In this document: positions 46,721 to 57,380 of the stretch, one piece after another | Layout: each line of letters begins with the position of its first letter | Numbering within the stretch: the stretch's first letter is position 1 | NCBI GenBank assembly: GCA_038501195.1 | Contig: JBBPUQ010000007.1 | Coordinates: 3,511,501 to 3,575,500, forward strand | DNA from: Nemania diffusa | Taxonomy: Eukaryota > Ascomycota > Sordariomycetes > Xylariales > Xylariaceae | Reading direction: 5' to 3' | DNA length: 64,000 nucleotides | Notes under the pieces: model-generated | Databases searched by the model: none | Seen by the model: the letters and a program-made list of their open reading frames with translations, nothing else | Told to the model about the DNA's origin: nothing | Made by a program: the position numbers and the translations under genes

Positions 46721-48005
46721 TGTAAAAGGTGTAGTCGGGTTTCCTATTTATTCGTGGTATGAGTGCTGTGAATCGCAAGAGCGAGAGGCATTGATCGCGG
46801 TAGCTGAACCAGGCGGCTTCTCTGGGGGGCGATCAATCTCAAAGCCCCCATTATGCATGTCACTAGATGGCATCCTGAGAAAATACCGCTAGACACCTCT
46901 GATGACCCAACATCTAACCTTCCGGTGTCAGTATCCACAGACACCGTATTCCAACTAGATAGCCGACACCTTGGAGGTCCGACACATTGTTTCTGGTGGC
47001 TCTAGGGTGACTTTGACGTTACATATGATTGTGATTCCTCAAACAATGTATTGCACAGAGTCTCCCTCGCAAGACTGACCAATAGAAATAGCAAAGGGGT
47101 GCTTAGATCCTGTGGCCGTGGGGGCGACGTAGCTAGTAAGACTCTTCTCTTGTCTCCCTTACTACCTGCCCAGCCGTCGTTGCCACTAATATGATTTCAA
47201 TCACTTACCGGGTTGTCTTGCTGCGTCATCCCTAAGTCGCATTCACGGGGCCGTGACACCAAGTTAGTATGTATTATACGGATGAGACTGCTAAGGGTTA
47301 ACGAAAGCCTCTTAGCAGCCCATGAATAACGCCCACCCTAGTGCCATATTTAGGAGCACAAGGCCAACCTAAAGAACCTCAGTCCCACGCAAGAAGTATC
47401 AACAAGACTTGGGTTTCCAACCTTGGTGATTGTTGCATGTTTCAGCGTTGATGAGGTTCTAGGAACTAGCTTGGGATAAATGTTCACTAGATCTTGCAGT
47501 AGACCCCCTGTTTGATTTTTGCTTAGCGGAAGCATCATGTTATTGTTCTCCCAATATAGATACGGAGAGATACGAAATAGGAACTGATAGGTAATCTACT
47601 ATCTACCTAGTTTTTATCGATCCATATCGGTGATCCAAAAACCGCTTCACCTAACATCTAGCTTCATATGTTTTGCGATCCAGAAGCCCTGCATCAAAAT
47701 TTTGATCCCTTTCTAGATAAAATCGCCCCTGTCCCGAAACCCTATATTTCGATTGTAAGTTGGTCATGCTAGGTAGTACATCCGAACGATTCTTTCGAAG
47801 TCTCTGCTTGCGTCGTCTTCGTCGTTAACACCGTCATCCGTCTCATCCCACGTCTGCACAGTTTCCCAAGTCTACGAAACCCTCTTTCATAGCTCATAAA
47901 TAAAATATAATTCATATCCAACCCAAAATGCACCTTAACGTTGAAACATTCCCTAACCAGAATGTCTAATAGTCAAGAGATCAATAAGCCCCCATATCCC
48001 TCGGC
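46721..48005. other. Region downstream of the HET remnant
   Basis: No intact gene. Frames are broken by stops. Part of it may be the decayed C-terminal part of the HET gene. A 62-codon minus-strand frame at 47,350-47,538 is unsupported. Confidence 0.35.
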
Positions 48006-48871
48006 TTATGCTTGAAAGAGCACCTCGCGTTTATCGGTGGTGGGACAGGCGGATCGGGATAAATTAGAGGCGCCCGCAATCTGGAAAGCGACGTTGCCTC
48101 CAAACGGGCCATTATTGTTGTTATTTGCGATCTTCATAAGACAGAAGTTACTCTGTCCACTGGTTGTATCCGATCCGTTACAGACAATCCCGGCAGGGAT
48201 CTTAACGGAGAAGGTCTACGATGCTAGTCAGTTCACTATCTTGACGACGATCACCTTAGAAATATATCGCTTACCGCGTCGGCACCAACATTAGTAGCCC
48301 GCTTCTTGATCCCAATGGCCTGTAAAGCACGCTGCACCACGTTGCCATTGTTGCCCACCATGCTTGATGTGGCAGTGAGCTGAATACCGCTCTTGTATTT
48401 TCCCGTCCCAGTCGGGTCGATGACGGCGAACATATTTCCATGATCGTCATTCGCCGTACCGTCACTAGTAGTAATGCGCCAACTACCGTTAATATAGCCG
48501 GTTCCGTCGCCGGAGACTTGAGGCAAAACGTTGCCGGACAGGGCCATGGCAGCTGCCAAGTCGGAAACCTTTAGGTTTCCCTTGCTTGCGGTCTTACCGA
48601 GACCATCTTGTTTCGGGTTGTTGGCATTACCGCCGAACACCGTTGTGTCCTGCTCTGTATGGCTATTTTTACCAAATCTGGGCACGACTGCACCCTTGAT
48701 ACCGAGAGCAGTACCATTGCCGCCTTGGTCACCTCTAGACACACAAAAGTTAGAAATAAAATCGTAGGGGATCAACAAGTATGCTCCTTACGTAACAACC
48801 TGCACGTTGCCATGTGCGCATACCAAGTTGGCAGCGGAGAGAGCGAGAACGATAATGGACGTAGCGTACAT
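48006..48871 (-). CDS. GEgh16/Egh16-type secreted protein (three exons)
   Basis: Exons 48,871-48,792, 48,734-48,275 and 48,215-48,006 join at GT-AG introns to give 249 residues. A clear signal peptide opens the protein ('MYATSIIVLALSAANLVCA'), followed by the mature start 'HGNVQVVTGDQGGNGTALG', then 'TVFGGNANNPKQDGLGKT', 'LAAAMALSGNVLPQVS' and, in exon 3, 'TFSVKIPAGIVCNG' and 'FCLMKIANNNNNGPFGGNVAFQ'. These are hallmarks of the fungal Egh16 / Gas1 / MAS3-like family (DUF3129), secreted proteins first found in powdery mildew and Magnaporthe and expressed in infection structures. The mature N-terminal His after the signal peptide resembles the LPMO His-brace start, though enzyme activity is unproven. 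The third exon supplies two of the Cys residues and would be missed by a single-frame search. Confidence 0.88.
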
Positions 48872-50791
48872 GTTGACGAAAGAGTGAAGATAGCAGGTAG
48901 TAAAGGAGAGTATAAATATGAGCTAGCAGCTTATAATGAAGAGAACGAGATAGATAGACCGAACCAGTCGGATTGGAACCAGAAAAGGAAAGAAGTGGAG
49001 TGAGAACGGTTGTTGATGCTAGTCGATTATGTTGGTGAAACGGGCTCTATCCAGCATATTTAGGACGGGCACCCAAGTTTATTATATACTCAGATATCAG
49101 AGCCGTTCACGATGTTGGAGTCGCCTATGTTTAACACAGTAAACGCACTAGGCCTAGGATGTCTCCCTTGCCTTGCGGAGTCTCTTCTTGGCAAATATCT
49201 ATAGTGCTGCTTTACGCTAGGGTAAAACAGCCCCCGGTCAAGTTCGGGTCGCGCCGCGACCTACATAGTAGACGGAACCAGTAGAAAGGAAGATCGTCAA
49301 CGATCCTCCCGGATCTGCAACCTGCCAAGATCTTCTTGCCAGGACTCAAATACCTCCTCTATTGTCACACTTTCTAGGGTGAAGAAAGTAGTTTGGAAAT
49401 AGGGTTGGCATTGATCATTCGCTATTGGTAGAATTTAAGGTCCAACTCAAGAATACAAGTAACTTAAGGGGCATGGGCCCCCAGTTTGAGTAGAGCTCGC
49501 CCATAGCTTCGAGGCCAAATAATATTGATTGTAAAGAATGTCTCTTGATTCAAATATTAAAAATGAAATATGATGGTTAGGGAGCTACCAAGAGACTTTC
49601 GCAAACCCTGTTAGTTCTCGTCTACTCTAGCCTCTTTGAACATCATGAGTGCGACTATACGTCTAGTGCTAAGTTTTAATGATTGAAGCGCTACGGAGTC
49701 CACTTTCTAGGCGCCTATGGTAAAGTGTGTACTGTAACGCGCGGCAACGCTTGAAACAACGCCACAACAATGCTACCGCGGGTGATTCGGAGAGCGTGGA
49801 AATACCCCAGATGATCTAGCGGGTAGCACTCGACAGGGATCTGCGAACTTCCCTGAGTTTTAATCTTGGTTTTGTGTACCTCGATCGAATGGCTATGCTG
49901 ATCCGTACCTGAGGCACCTACGATACACCAATTGTGCTCGAACGCAAAAGACACACGTAACGTGAGAGGCTCGTTCTTTTTATTGCACGGCGTATGCGTG
50001 AGGTAGAACTAAATTGCTAGCTTACATATGGGTTTTCAGTTTGCACTATCTAGGACAAAGACAAGGTCTCGCAAAAAGGGTTGTATTGGTTACGGAGTTA
50101 TAGTGTGGCGATATAGTGTGCTAAAACCTTCCACTGTGCCTTCCTCTCCTACAGCTCTAGGTGGGCATAATACCTAGCACCTAGATATATTCTCAATAAG
50201 CATGTTAGCCAACTAAATTCGACATCAAACTGTGTCCAAATGTAGCACAGGATTGGCACTTCAGATAGGTACGTGAGATCATTGGGTCCTAGTGACCCGT
50301 TGGCATGGTGCATTAGCCCCTACGCCTACAGATTATCCCTGCGCCATGTTATACTAAGTCCCTACCTCTCGACTCTGTACCTGCCCAAGTACATAACGCT
50401 GTAAGTAGGTAGGGTTAACAAAAGAATCTTGCCCTAGCAGTTTAGTCCATGTTTGGATTGTCTCAATCCATGATTTCTATAAAATGGCAAGGCCACAAAC
50501 TATATATATTAACAACACACTTCATCTTTGGTAATAGAAATTATTGAACTCTCGACGCGAAGACTGAAAAGGTTGTGCCCACAGCGTACTAAAGCTGAAA
50601 ATATGGCGGCTAGGTAGGGATTTTCATTAGGTATTATAGCGCAAGCGCTTGCAGGGTCTACATAACTACCCATTTAGGTATGCAGGTTGATTATGAACAG
50701 CCATAGAGCTAGGGCTCTCTTCAGCTGACTCTATAGTCTTTTACCCCGGTTCTGAACAATAACAAGTATTCACTGTTGTCTATTCCCCATC
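48872..50791. other. Intergenic region
   Basis: A TATA-like 'tatttata' on the minus strand near 48,917-48,924 may serve the GEgh16-type gene. A 79-codon minus-strand frame at 49,715-49,954 has no recognisable content. Nothing else is supported. Confidence 0.4.
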
Positions 50792-51997
50792 CTAGGAGCC
50801 ACATTCCGGCAAGGGCATGCCAGAAGGCTTCAATTTTCCCAGGCCATCAGCGGTGGAGTTGTTCTCGAAGAAAGCCGAGTGGACAAACCCCATGGTCGCC
50901 TTGCAGCTGGAATCGTACAGTTGGGTCTTGAGAACATTACCATCTGGCCACTTGCCACCAGTGAAGCACTTGATGCTATCCTCCACCTGATCGAATGCGC
51001 TGGCAGCGTCAAATGTTGGGTTACAGCCGTCGGACTGCGCCGCCTCTTCGTCGAAGCGGGCTTCCATGATCCCGCTGCTCAGCTGCTCGTGCTGGAAGCT
51101 TTGGCGGCGGCCCAAGTGATCAAGACCTCTCTTCTCGATACCGTTGGCATAAGAGATGGTGAAACGCGTGCCCGTGAGATGCTCGCGGGAGGCAATATCC
51201 ATGAGCCCATGGCGGGGATGTTGGAAGCGGAAGATGGGCGCATGGGGATGAAGGTGCTCGTCGTCGCGAGCGCCGAGTCGGTGATTTGAGCTAGCGTAGC
51301 CAATGAATTCTGAGTGACCAAAGGTTTCGTTCAAGACGTGGCTGATCAGTCGCTCATGTATTATCTGAAACCGATCCGGGTGAAGTTCCCTCTTAGCAAA
51401 AGCAGACAGCTCGATCAACTCGAGCCCCGATTTGAACCACGTGGTCGAGGAGCGCGCAAACCACCCAAGAGCCTTCATCCCGAGGTAAGCGCCTCTTACG
51501 GCTTGACCTATGGATACCACTGTGCCAGTAAGCCCAACGATGCAGTTGAAGTTCCCCCAATCGCTTCCATCATCTGTAATGCATCCTTGGATAGCTGATA
51601 TCGTACCAAGAACTGCTAACCCAGTTAACCCAATTTCAGTTAGGCTGGCCCAGGACATCCCTGCGAACCAAGCGAGAACGGGAATTATATCGGTTCGAGG
51701 GCTAGTGCCATTGTAGATAGTGAGATCGCTGGTGACGGTTCTGTACAGTGCTACTTCGGTGGTGAGAACTGACGCAGCGTAGCTGTTATCCGTCAAGTTG
51801 ACGTACAACCCCTTCCATGTTCCCATGGGGCCCGAGAGGGCGCGCTTAGCGTCCCAGTCGAAGTCGTCGGGTTGCCACTTGGACGAGTTGACGACAGCCA
51901 CTGCAGTAGCTCTTGCGCTCTGGATAGCCGCAGCATTGCAGGTTCTCAGACTACCGAGAAGGACTAGCAGTCCGAGAGCAAAACAAAAGCCAGCCAT
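50792..51997 (-). CDS. Secreted precursor with three Lys-Arg sites, function unknown
   Basis: The open frame extends up to 52,180, but I start at the ATG at 51,997, which has a good context (AAAATGG) and opens a signal peptide, 'MAGFCFALGLLVLLGSLRTC', giving 401 residues. I recognise no family. Visible structure: Lys-Arg pairs at 51-52, 202-203 and 289-290 plus Arg-Arg at 297-298, as for Kex2-processed precursors; a Gly/Ala-rich hydrophobic region at about 104-180 ('PVLAWFAGMSWASLTEIG', 'GLTGLAVLGTISAI', 'CIVGLTGTVVSIGQAV') able to form two or three helices; a His-rich segment near 246-264; and a C-terminal piece with Cys325, 344, 365 and 399. The layout of signal, pro-segment, hydrophobic chain, spacer and Cys-containing chain resembles secreted fungal killer-toxin precursors. 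That is architecture only, not homology. Confidence 0.75.
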   Translation of the reverse strand: MAGFCFALGLLVLLGSLRTCNAAAIQSARATAVAVVNSSKWQPDDFDWDAKRALSGPMGTWKGLYVNLTDNSYAASVLTTEVALYRTVTSDLTIYNGTSPRTDIIPVLAWFAGMSWASLTEIGLTGLAVLGTISAIQGCITDDGSDWGNFNCIVGLTGTVVSIGQAVRGAYLGMKALGWFARSSTTWFKSGLELIELSAFAKRELHPDRFQIIHERLISHVLNETFGHSEFIGYASSNHRLGARDDEHLHPHAPIFRFQHPRHGLMDIASREHLTGTRFTISYANGIEKRGLDHLGRRQSFQHEQLSSGIMEARFDEEAAQSDGCNPTFDAASAFDQVEDSIKCFTGGKWPDGNVLKTQLYDSSCKATMGFVHSAFFENNSTADGLGKLKPSGMPLPECGS

Positions 51998-52180
51998 TTT
52001 CGTGCACGCTTTGCGGTAGTATATTATCTGCTCACGGTGTCGCTGTCGCGAGAGAGGAAGTAGGTCGTCGCCTTTATAGTAGTCGCTGACAAAACGATAG
52101 ATGAGGCGGAAGGTGGACGGTACACGCCAGAGTGAAGGACGATTGTCACGACGGACGGATTCATATCGAGGGAGAGGCAT

Positions 52181-53687
52181 GGCTGAACAGGACTATTTAA
52201 CCCCTTCTTTATCTTATGACATCGCCGAATGCCTGCTGCTTGTGAGGAAGCTTTAATCTCGCTGTAAAAATGGTAGATCACCCAGGGTACTCGTAGCATG
52301 GATGCCCAGAAATGGTAAATAAAATACCAGCAATAAAATACGAAGCTTCAACGTTGCCTAACGGCGCAGTGGGAAATGAAGCTCCAAATTAGGTGTTTGT
52401 GTTGCGGTAGAGGTAGGCCGAAGGAGTGACTTACCTGCCTTAATCGGCGTGTAGTCGGTGTGTAATCGGCTTGTAAAAGGGCAAAAAGTCCCAAGATCCC
52501 AATACCTCGTTCAAGGGTATTAATCTGTTGGTAAATGAGGCATGCAACTGTGCCACTTTGTGGAGACCCTGTGATATCCCAGCAGCGCTGCACGCAAGCA
52601 AAACAAGATAAATAATAGTCTTTTGACTTGTTTTATTTTGCTTGATCGCAAGAAAACGTTTGTTTGACCGCTTCGGCCGCTTCTTTTGCTTGGCTTGAAC
52701 CAGTTATTTGATCAGACGACTAAATAAATCAGATGAGTTGATGATTGGCCTTTATCTCGTTTATTGCTGCCTACAAACCGTTTGCGTTACTTCGTAGCTG
52801 GGAAAGTCGTAAGGTCGTAGAGTTGTAATACTGTCGAAAAAGGTCCTAGGGCCAGGTAAGTAAAAAGGTACATGTAACCTACCTAGTAAGAAGGTAAGTG
52901 GGGATTGGAAAGTATGGAAGGTTTCTATTGGTAGATTGGTGCAAGTTTAGAAACAGGGTGTCGCCTACCTAGGTACCTACCTAGGTAAGTATCTAAGTAA
53001 GGAAGTATGCGTATTACATTTTATATAGCTTGTTTTTTTTGCTAAAAGAACAACTAAGGGGAATCTAGGAAAATAGGAAAATTATTTGTGAGTAACTAGC
53101 AATAATAGGTAGAGCAATGAATCGTCGCTTTACCTAATAATCGATTTATGTCCTTTGTTTTATTTTTCTTGGTCAAGTTATGTGTCAAGCAGTCAAAATA
53201 ATATTTTACTTATACGCAGCGCTGCTCAAACTGACATCTAATTCTTGATTAGGCTTAGTCTAGTAATATGCCTGCCATGACCTTTTCTATTTATTTCCGA
53301 CGGTCCCTACCTTAGTTAGCTAAGGTAAGTAGTGAAACAGAACAGGCAAAACACCCTACTGCACTCTAGAGGATTGGCCATTACCATCTAATCACTTCTA
53401 GAGATTTAAAGATGGAAACGAGCAATATGGGGAGAATAATCGTGTGTTCTTGGTGTTGCTGGCCACTCTAGGCCAATCCACCTTGTAAACTGCTACTGAA
53501 AATCTATGCTTCAGGTCTAGCTAAATATATAGGGAAAATTCAGACGCGATCTGACTTAGCTAATCAACTTATCCTCCATAAAACCATGTTGCCCGCACTG
53601 TCTCGCTAGCTTAGGTTGGCCAAAGTGAGGTGTGTGCGCAGCATATGTTTTAACATCATTTCCCACTCATCGTAGCCCTGGCAAACG
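52181..53687. other. Intergenic region
   Basis: About 1.5 kb with short degenerate runs of 'cctacctaggta' (about 52,850-53,000). No coding content is seen. Confidence 0.5.
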
Positions 53688-54942
53688 TTACGGTGTATTA
53701 CCCACTGTATCGCGCCCTATATCGCGTCGATGAGGTATACTTTGAGAGTCTAACTCGGCTGGCTTCGTAGCGTTGTTGATGTTGTGTTCGCTTTGAACTG
53801 AGTTCGACGGCAAAGGGCTTATTGGTTCCGTAGCATTGAGGTTAGAAGATGCCTCCAACTTTCCTTTCCTCTTTATATAAACCCCACGTAAGCCCGAAAC
53901 TCCGGGGGTACCACGAAGCTCTGGTTTGAGCACGCCAACACCAGCCGGGTCATTCTCCTCCACTAGAGAACCTTCAAGCGCTGCGCGTGTTACTGAAGCA
54001 TCTAATTCTGCTTTTCTAAACCGTCCACGATTTATCCTGCTCCCTTCAAGCTCTGGCTTGTCGCACTGCTCATTCCACTGTTCGTCTTCAACTGGTATGT
54101 CCCCCTTCTTTCCTTGGCCGAGTCGTCTTGTCCGGTAGCGTTTTAAAAAGAAAATCCCGAGGCAAATAAGCAAGATGGCCCCAACAGAACCACTACTCAC
54201 GCCTATGGCGAAACCTAACCCTAGGTTCATCGAACTTCTAGGATCGTCTTTGCCTAGTCCACTGCCAACTTGTGACGTGATTTCTGCGACTTGCGATGTA
54301 GCTTTTGAGACTTGTGGCACACTGGATAAGGTCTGCGCTAGAAGGAAAACCGGTGGCTCTGCTACTCGAAGAGTGGGTTGTCCGGACCACGGTACTAGGC
54401 TGCTGCCCTCGAGGTCTAATGCTGCCGAGCGGAATGCGGCTGTATGGCTTGGGTCAAACATAATCGTGGCAGACTGATATAAAAAGGTGCCTTCTGTTAA
54501 AGTTGCAAAGCAATAACCACTGTCTTCTTGTGCTAAGACTTTGTAGACAAAATCACTATATCATAAGTATGAATTACCACAAATGCCACTATATTGGAGG
54601 TTGTACTCACTGGTGGCAACAGTAGACAGCGTCTGGTGACGTTCTGGTTGCAGCAGTTGTCATGCCCGACGGGCAAAAAAGGCCAGGCGAATATGTGAAC
54701 ACTGGAGCGCTAATTTCAGAAGTGATAATATTTGTTGTCCCATCATGATTCACTGTCTCGGCATGGGTGCCAATAATAGAGCTTTCGGGGTAACATGATG
54801 AATTTCCAACATATGTAGACGCACCAATACTAGCATAACATGCGGCGCCCTCGCAGTATTCTAAATAGAGGCTCAAGCACGACGGCGCTGGTATAAAAAT
54901 GGATGTAAGCGGCGGGACTGTAACTGCGCTATCAGTTTCCAT
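53688..54942 (-). CDS. Single-pass membrane protein with Cys-containing ectodomain (two exons)
   Basis: Exons 54,942-54,611 and 54,555-53,688 (55-base GT-AG intron) give 399 residues. The ectodomain (about 1-195) has paired Cys motifs, 'PAPSCLSLYLEYC', 'SPGLFCPSGMTTAATRTSPD', 'VYCCHH', and, across the splice, 'DSGYCFATLTEGTFLYQSA', resembling a fungus-wide family of surface proteins with a Ser/Thr/Cys ectodomain. A membrane helix follows ('LGFAIGVSSGSVGAILLICL') with a stop-transfer 'KRYRTRR', then a charged cytoplasmic tail of about 160 residues. The topology is like that of wall-sensing proteins (Wsc/Mid2, Skg6-type), and a signalling or wall role is possible. No N-terminal signal peptide is seen; the helix may act as a signal anchor, or an upstream exon may be missing (an acceptor-like AG lies just upstream at about 54,982). 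Confidence 0.78.
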
Positions 54943-56339
54943 ATTGTTAAAATTGCTTTCTAGTCGCGGAGAGATCTGTTATTAAATAAATTATTTTTTC
55001 CATACCTCCACTGAAAATGGTAGCAGGTTTATAATAATTGGGTAATATAAAGAAGAAGAAATAAAAATAATGGCCCCTAAGATGAGATCTAAATTGTGTA
55101 TAACTATTGAGTAATTCACTAGTTTAACAATCACTTTCTTTTTATCTACAATTGGTGCCAAGTTAATTACAGGTGACACACTCTCTTTTTTAACTTTCTG
55201 GTGCCTACTCAATATTACGAGCTAGATGTATTCCACAATGAAATTGTACCTCAATCGGCCTCTAAGGACAGACCGGCGAAGCTGTCGGCCAGCCCCTATA
55301 GATGAAACGGCGCATCAAGTAGGATTTTATCCCCCTGCGCCGTTTTCATCATCAAAGGAGTCATTTTATCATCCTATAATACGACCCAACAGTTTGATGC
55401 GGATGCCCCTACCTCAAATATATGCCTAAGTCCGTGTTTTTTTAATGTTTACTTGACGTATCATAGTAGAAACCCCCTGATCCCTGGTCCTTACTCTCCA
55501 ACTCCATACCCCAAAGGACCTGACGTAAAATTGAAAAGGGCTGGGGTAAACAAAAACTGCGATACTTTCGATACCAAAACTGTACGTGTCTCAGCTTATC
55601 TAAGGACTCTTCTACACATTGCTTGATTGTCGAGACATCAATCTTACCTCGCTAGTCCAGAATGAAACAGGCCACGGATCAGGGAAGGCCTACCCATATA
55701 TATTGCGCGCTACCAAACCTTTCTACAGTTATATAAGCCTCTAATAGGCCTCGCTTTCGAAGGTGGCTGGAAGAAATCAATACAGTGCTCTGAAAATCTT
55801 GTGTGATTCTATGGCTTGTGGCTTGGTCGCCTGCCCGCACTTAGTAGTCATTGCTTCATTGACTGCTTAATCTATCTATTATCAAAATAATGAACTATAT
55901 TAATATAGATAACGTTATATATACCATTTAAAGTGCATTTCGGAACAGGGTTTTATCTACAACCAGGGTTGGTTATTTATGCACATGAAAGTTGGGAGAT
56001 GGAATATAATACTTTCAAGTCAGTAGAAAGATATTTAGGGTAAGTATTCAAACTACCTGTTATAAAACCATGTCAATTCTAGTCGCTCTCTAATCGTAAT
56101 AGAGACTAGAAAAAGTAATTCTTACTGAAATCAAAATAACATTGTGACATTGCGTGTGTTCAAGCCGCATATGAGGACTCTATTGATTCAGGGGTGCTTA
56201 ATCTCGTTGAACTTTTCTGAATAAGTCTCGCTAGTTGCTGCCCTCCGAGGCCGGCACTTATATCAGCTTAGTCAGTTCCTTACCGTCGCACCTTCTATGA
56301 AATCCAATTGAAAACTAGTTCAATAAGTCTTAGCCGTGT

Positions 56340-56900
56340 TCTCTAATAAACTGTCAGGTGATAAAGTGACCAGACCGTATATGGTGGTTATATCTATGGA
56401 TTTAGCTATCTAAAAGGGACCTTTAGTCCCCCTTATAGATCTAGAAGGTCAGGAATCAATGAATCTATCTATTGAGCCCTATACTATGCCCTTCTGCCTA
56501 GCCGCTACAGGACTTCTATTCACTCTGTGACTTCCTCCACTGACATAAACCAGGCTAGGACAGTCAATCACCAACAAGCACAAACCGACGCGATCACTTC
56601 GATAGTAACGTAATGCTAGGGGAACTTTTACTATGCAACATTAATCTAGGATACGAATCATTATTTCCTTATTTCCGTATTCTAGCAACGAGGCAAAAGG
56701 ACATATTCATGGGCCATGAACAATCCACAAAATAAGAAAGGTAAATGTGGGGGAAAGGCAAGAAAATCTTGAAGCAACTCCCAGCAGGGTAATTCACGGA
56801 TTACTTTGAAAACTGGACTTAATTCGACTTAGTTATCAGTGTCGAATAAAATTATTGCTAAAGCAACTGAAGGGTGAATTAAAGGGGCTATTTATAATCT
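56340..56900. repeat. Decayed dispersed repeat, copy 1
   Basis: Aligns in direct orientation with about 62,030-62,500. Landmarks shared by both are 'aatcaatgaatctatct', 'gaacttttactatgcaac', 'acttctattc' and 'atttataatct'. Many differences are C/T or G/A. No open frame is left. Confidence 0.7.
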
Positions 56901-57199
56901 AGTAGCGCTGCGGCTTGTCCATCAAGCTTTTATGTCGCCTGCTGAAGGTACCCAAGTATTGACTACCCCATAATAATGGATGCAAGCCTAATGTTCATCA
57001 CCAAGCTTGGGGATCGCGATCGGCGACTTTTGTGCCTCCAGATCGCGATGCCAGAATCGTAGCATGCCAATAGCTTCAACAGCATTGTGGGAGTAATTAA
57101 GGCTGCTCGTAGCAGATCTGCTTCTAGACATGTTTCAATGCTGAAGTTGAATTCGAATGGTAGGCTTCTAACGCAAACTTGGAAAAGAGAGCGTGATAC

Positions 57200-57370
57200 T
57201 CACCTTCTATCAGGAGATAAAGTAGCCAGGTCCTATAAAGTACCTAGTAGTTATTTTTATAATCTTGACTACATATTTTAAATACGGGGCCTGTAGTCCT
57301 CCTTAAGGACCTAGAGGGCCAAAAGTCAAACAATCTATCCCTTGAACTTTATAACCACTCCTGCTCAATG
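57200..57370. repeat. Decayed dispersed repeat, partial copy
   Basis: Resembles the first part of the repeat at 56,340-56,480 ('ataaagta.ccag', 'agtcc.cctta', 'caatctatc..ttga'). It abuts the 3' end of the Clr5-ankyrin gene. Confidence 0.5.
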
Positions 57371-57380
57371 GCAGGTGACT

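Larger units (their letters stand above)
54943..57380. other. Intergenic region with decayed repeats
   Basis: AT-rich near 54,970-55,200. Frames at 54,991-55,212 and 55,226-55,429 are unsupported. Bases 56,340-56,900 belong to a repeat found again near 62,030-62,500 and, in part, at 57,200-57,370. Confidence 0.5.

Noticed and set aside
51998..52180. Upstream ATG as start of the secreted precursor
   Set aside because: It adds 61 residues that would bury the signal peptide; the ATG at 51,997 has the better context.
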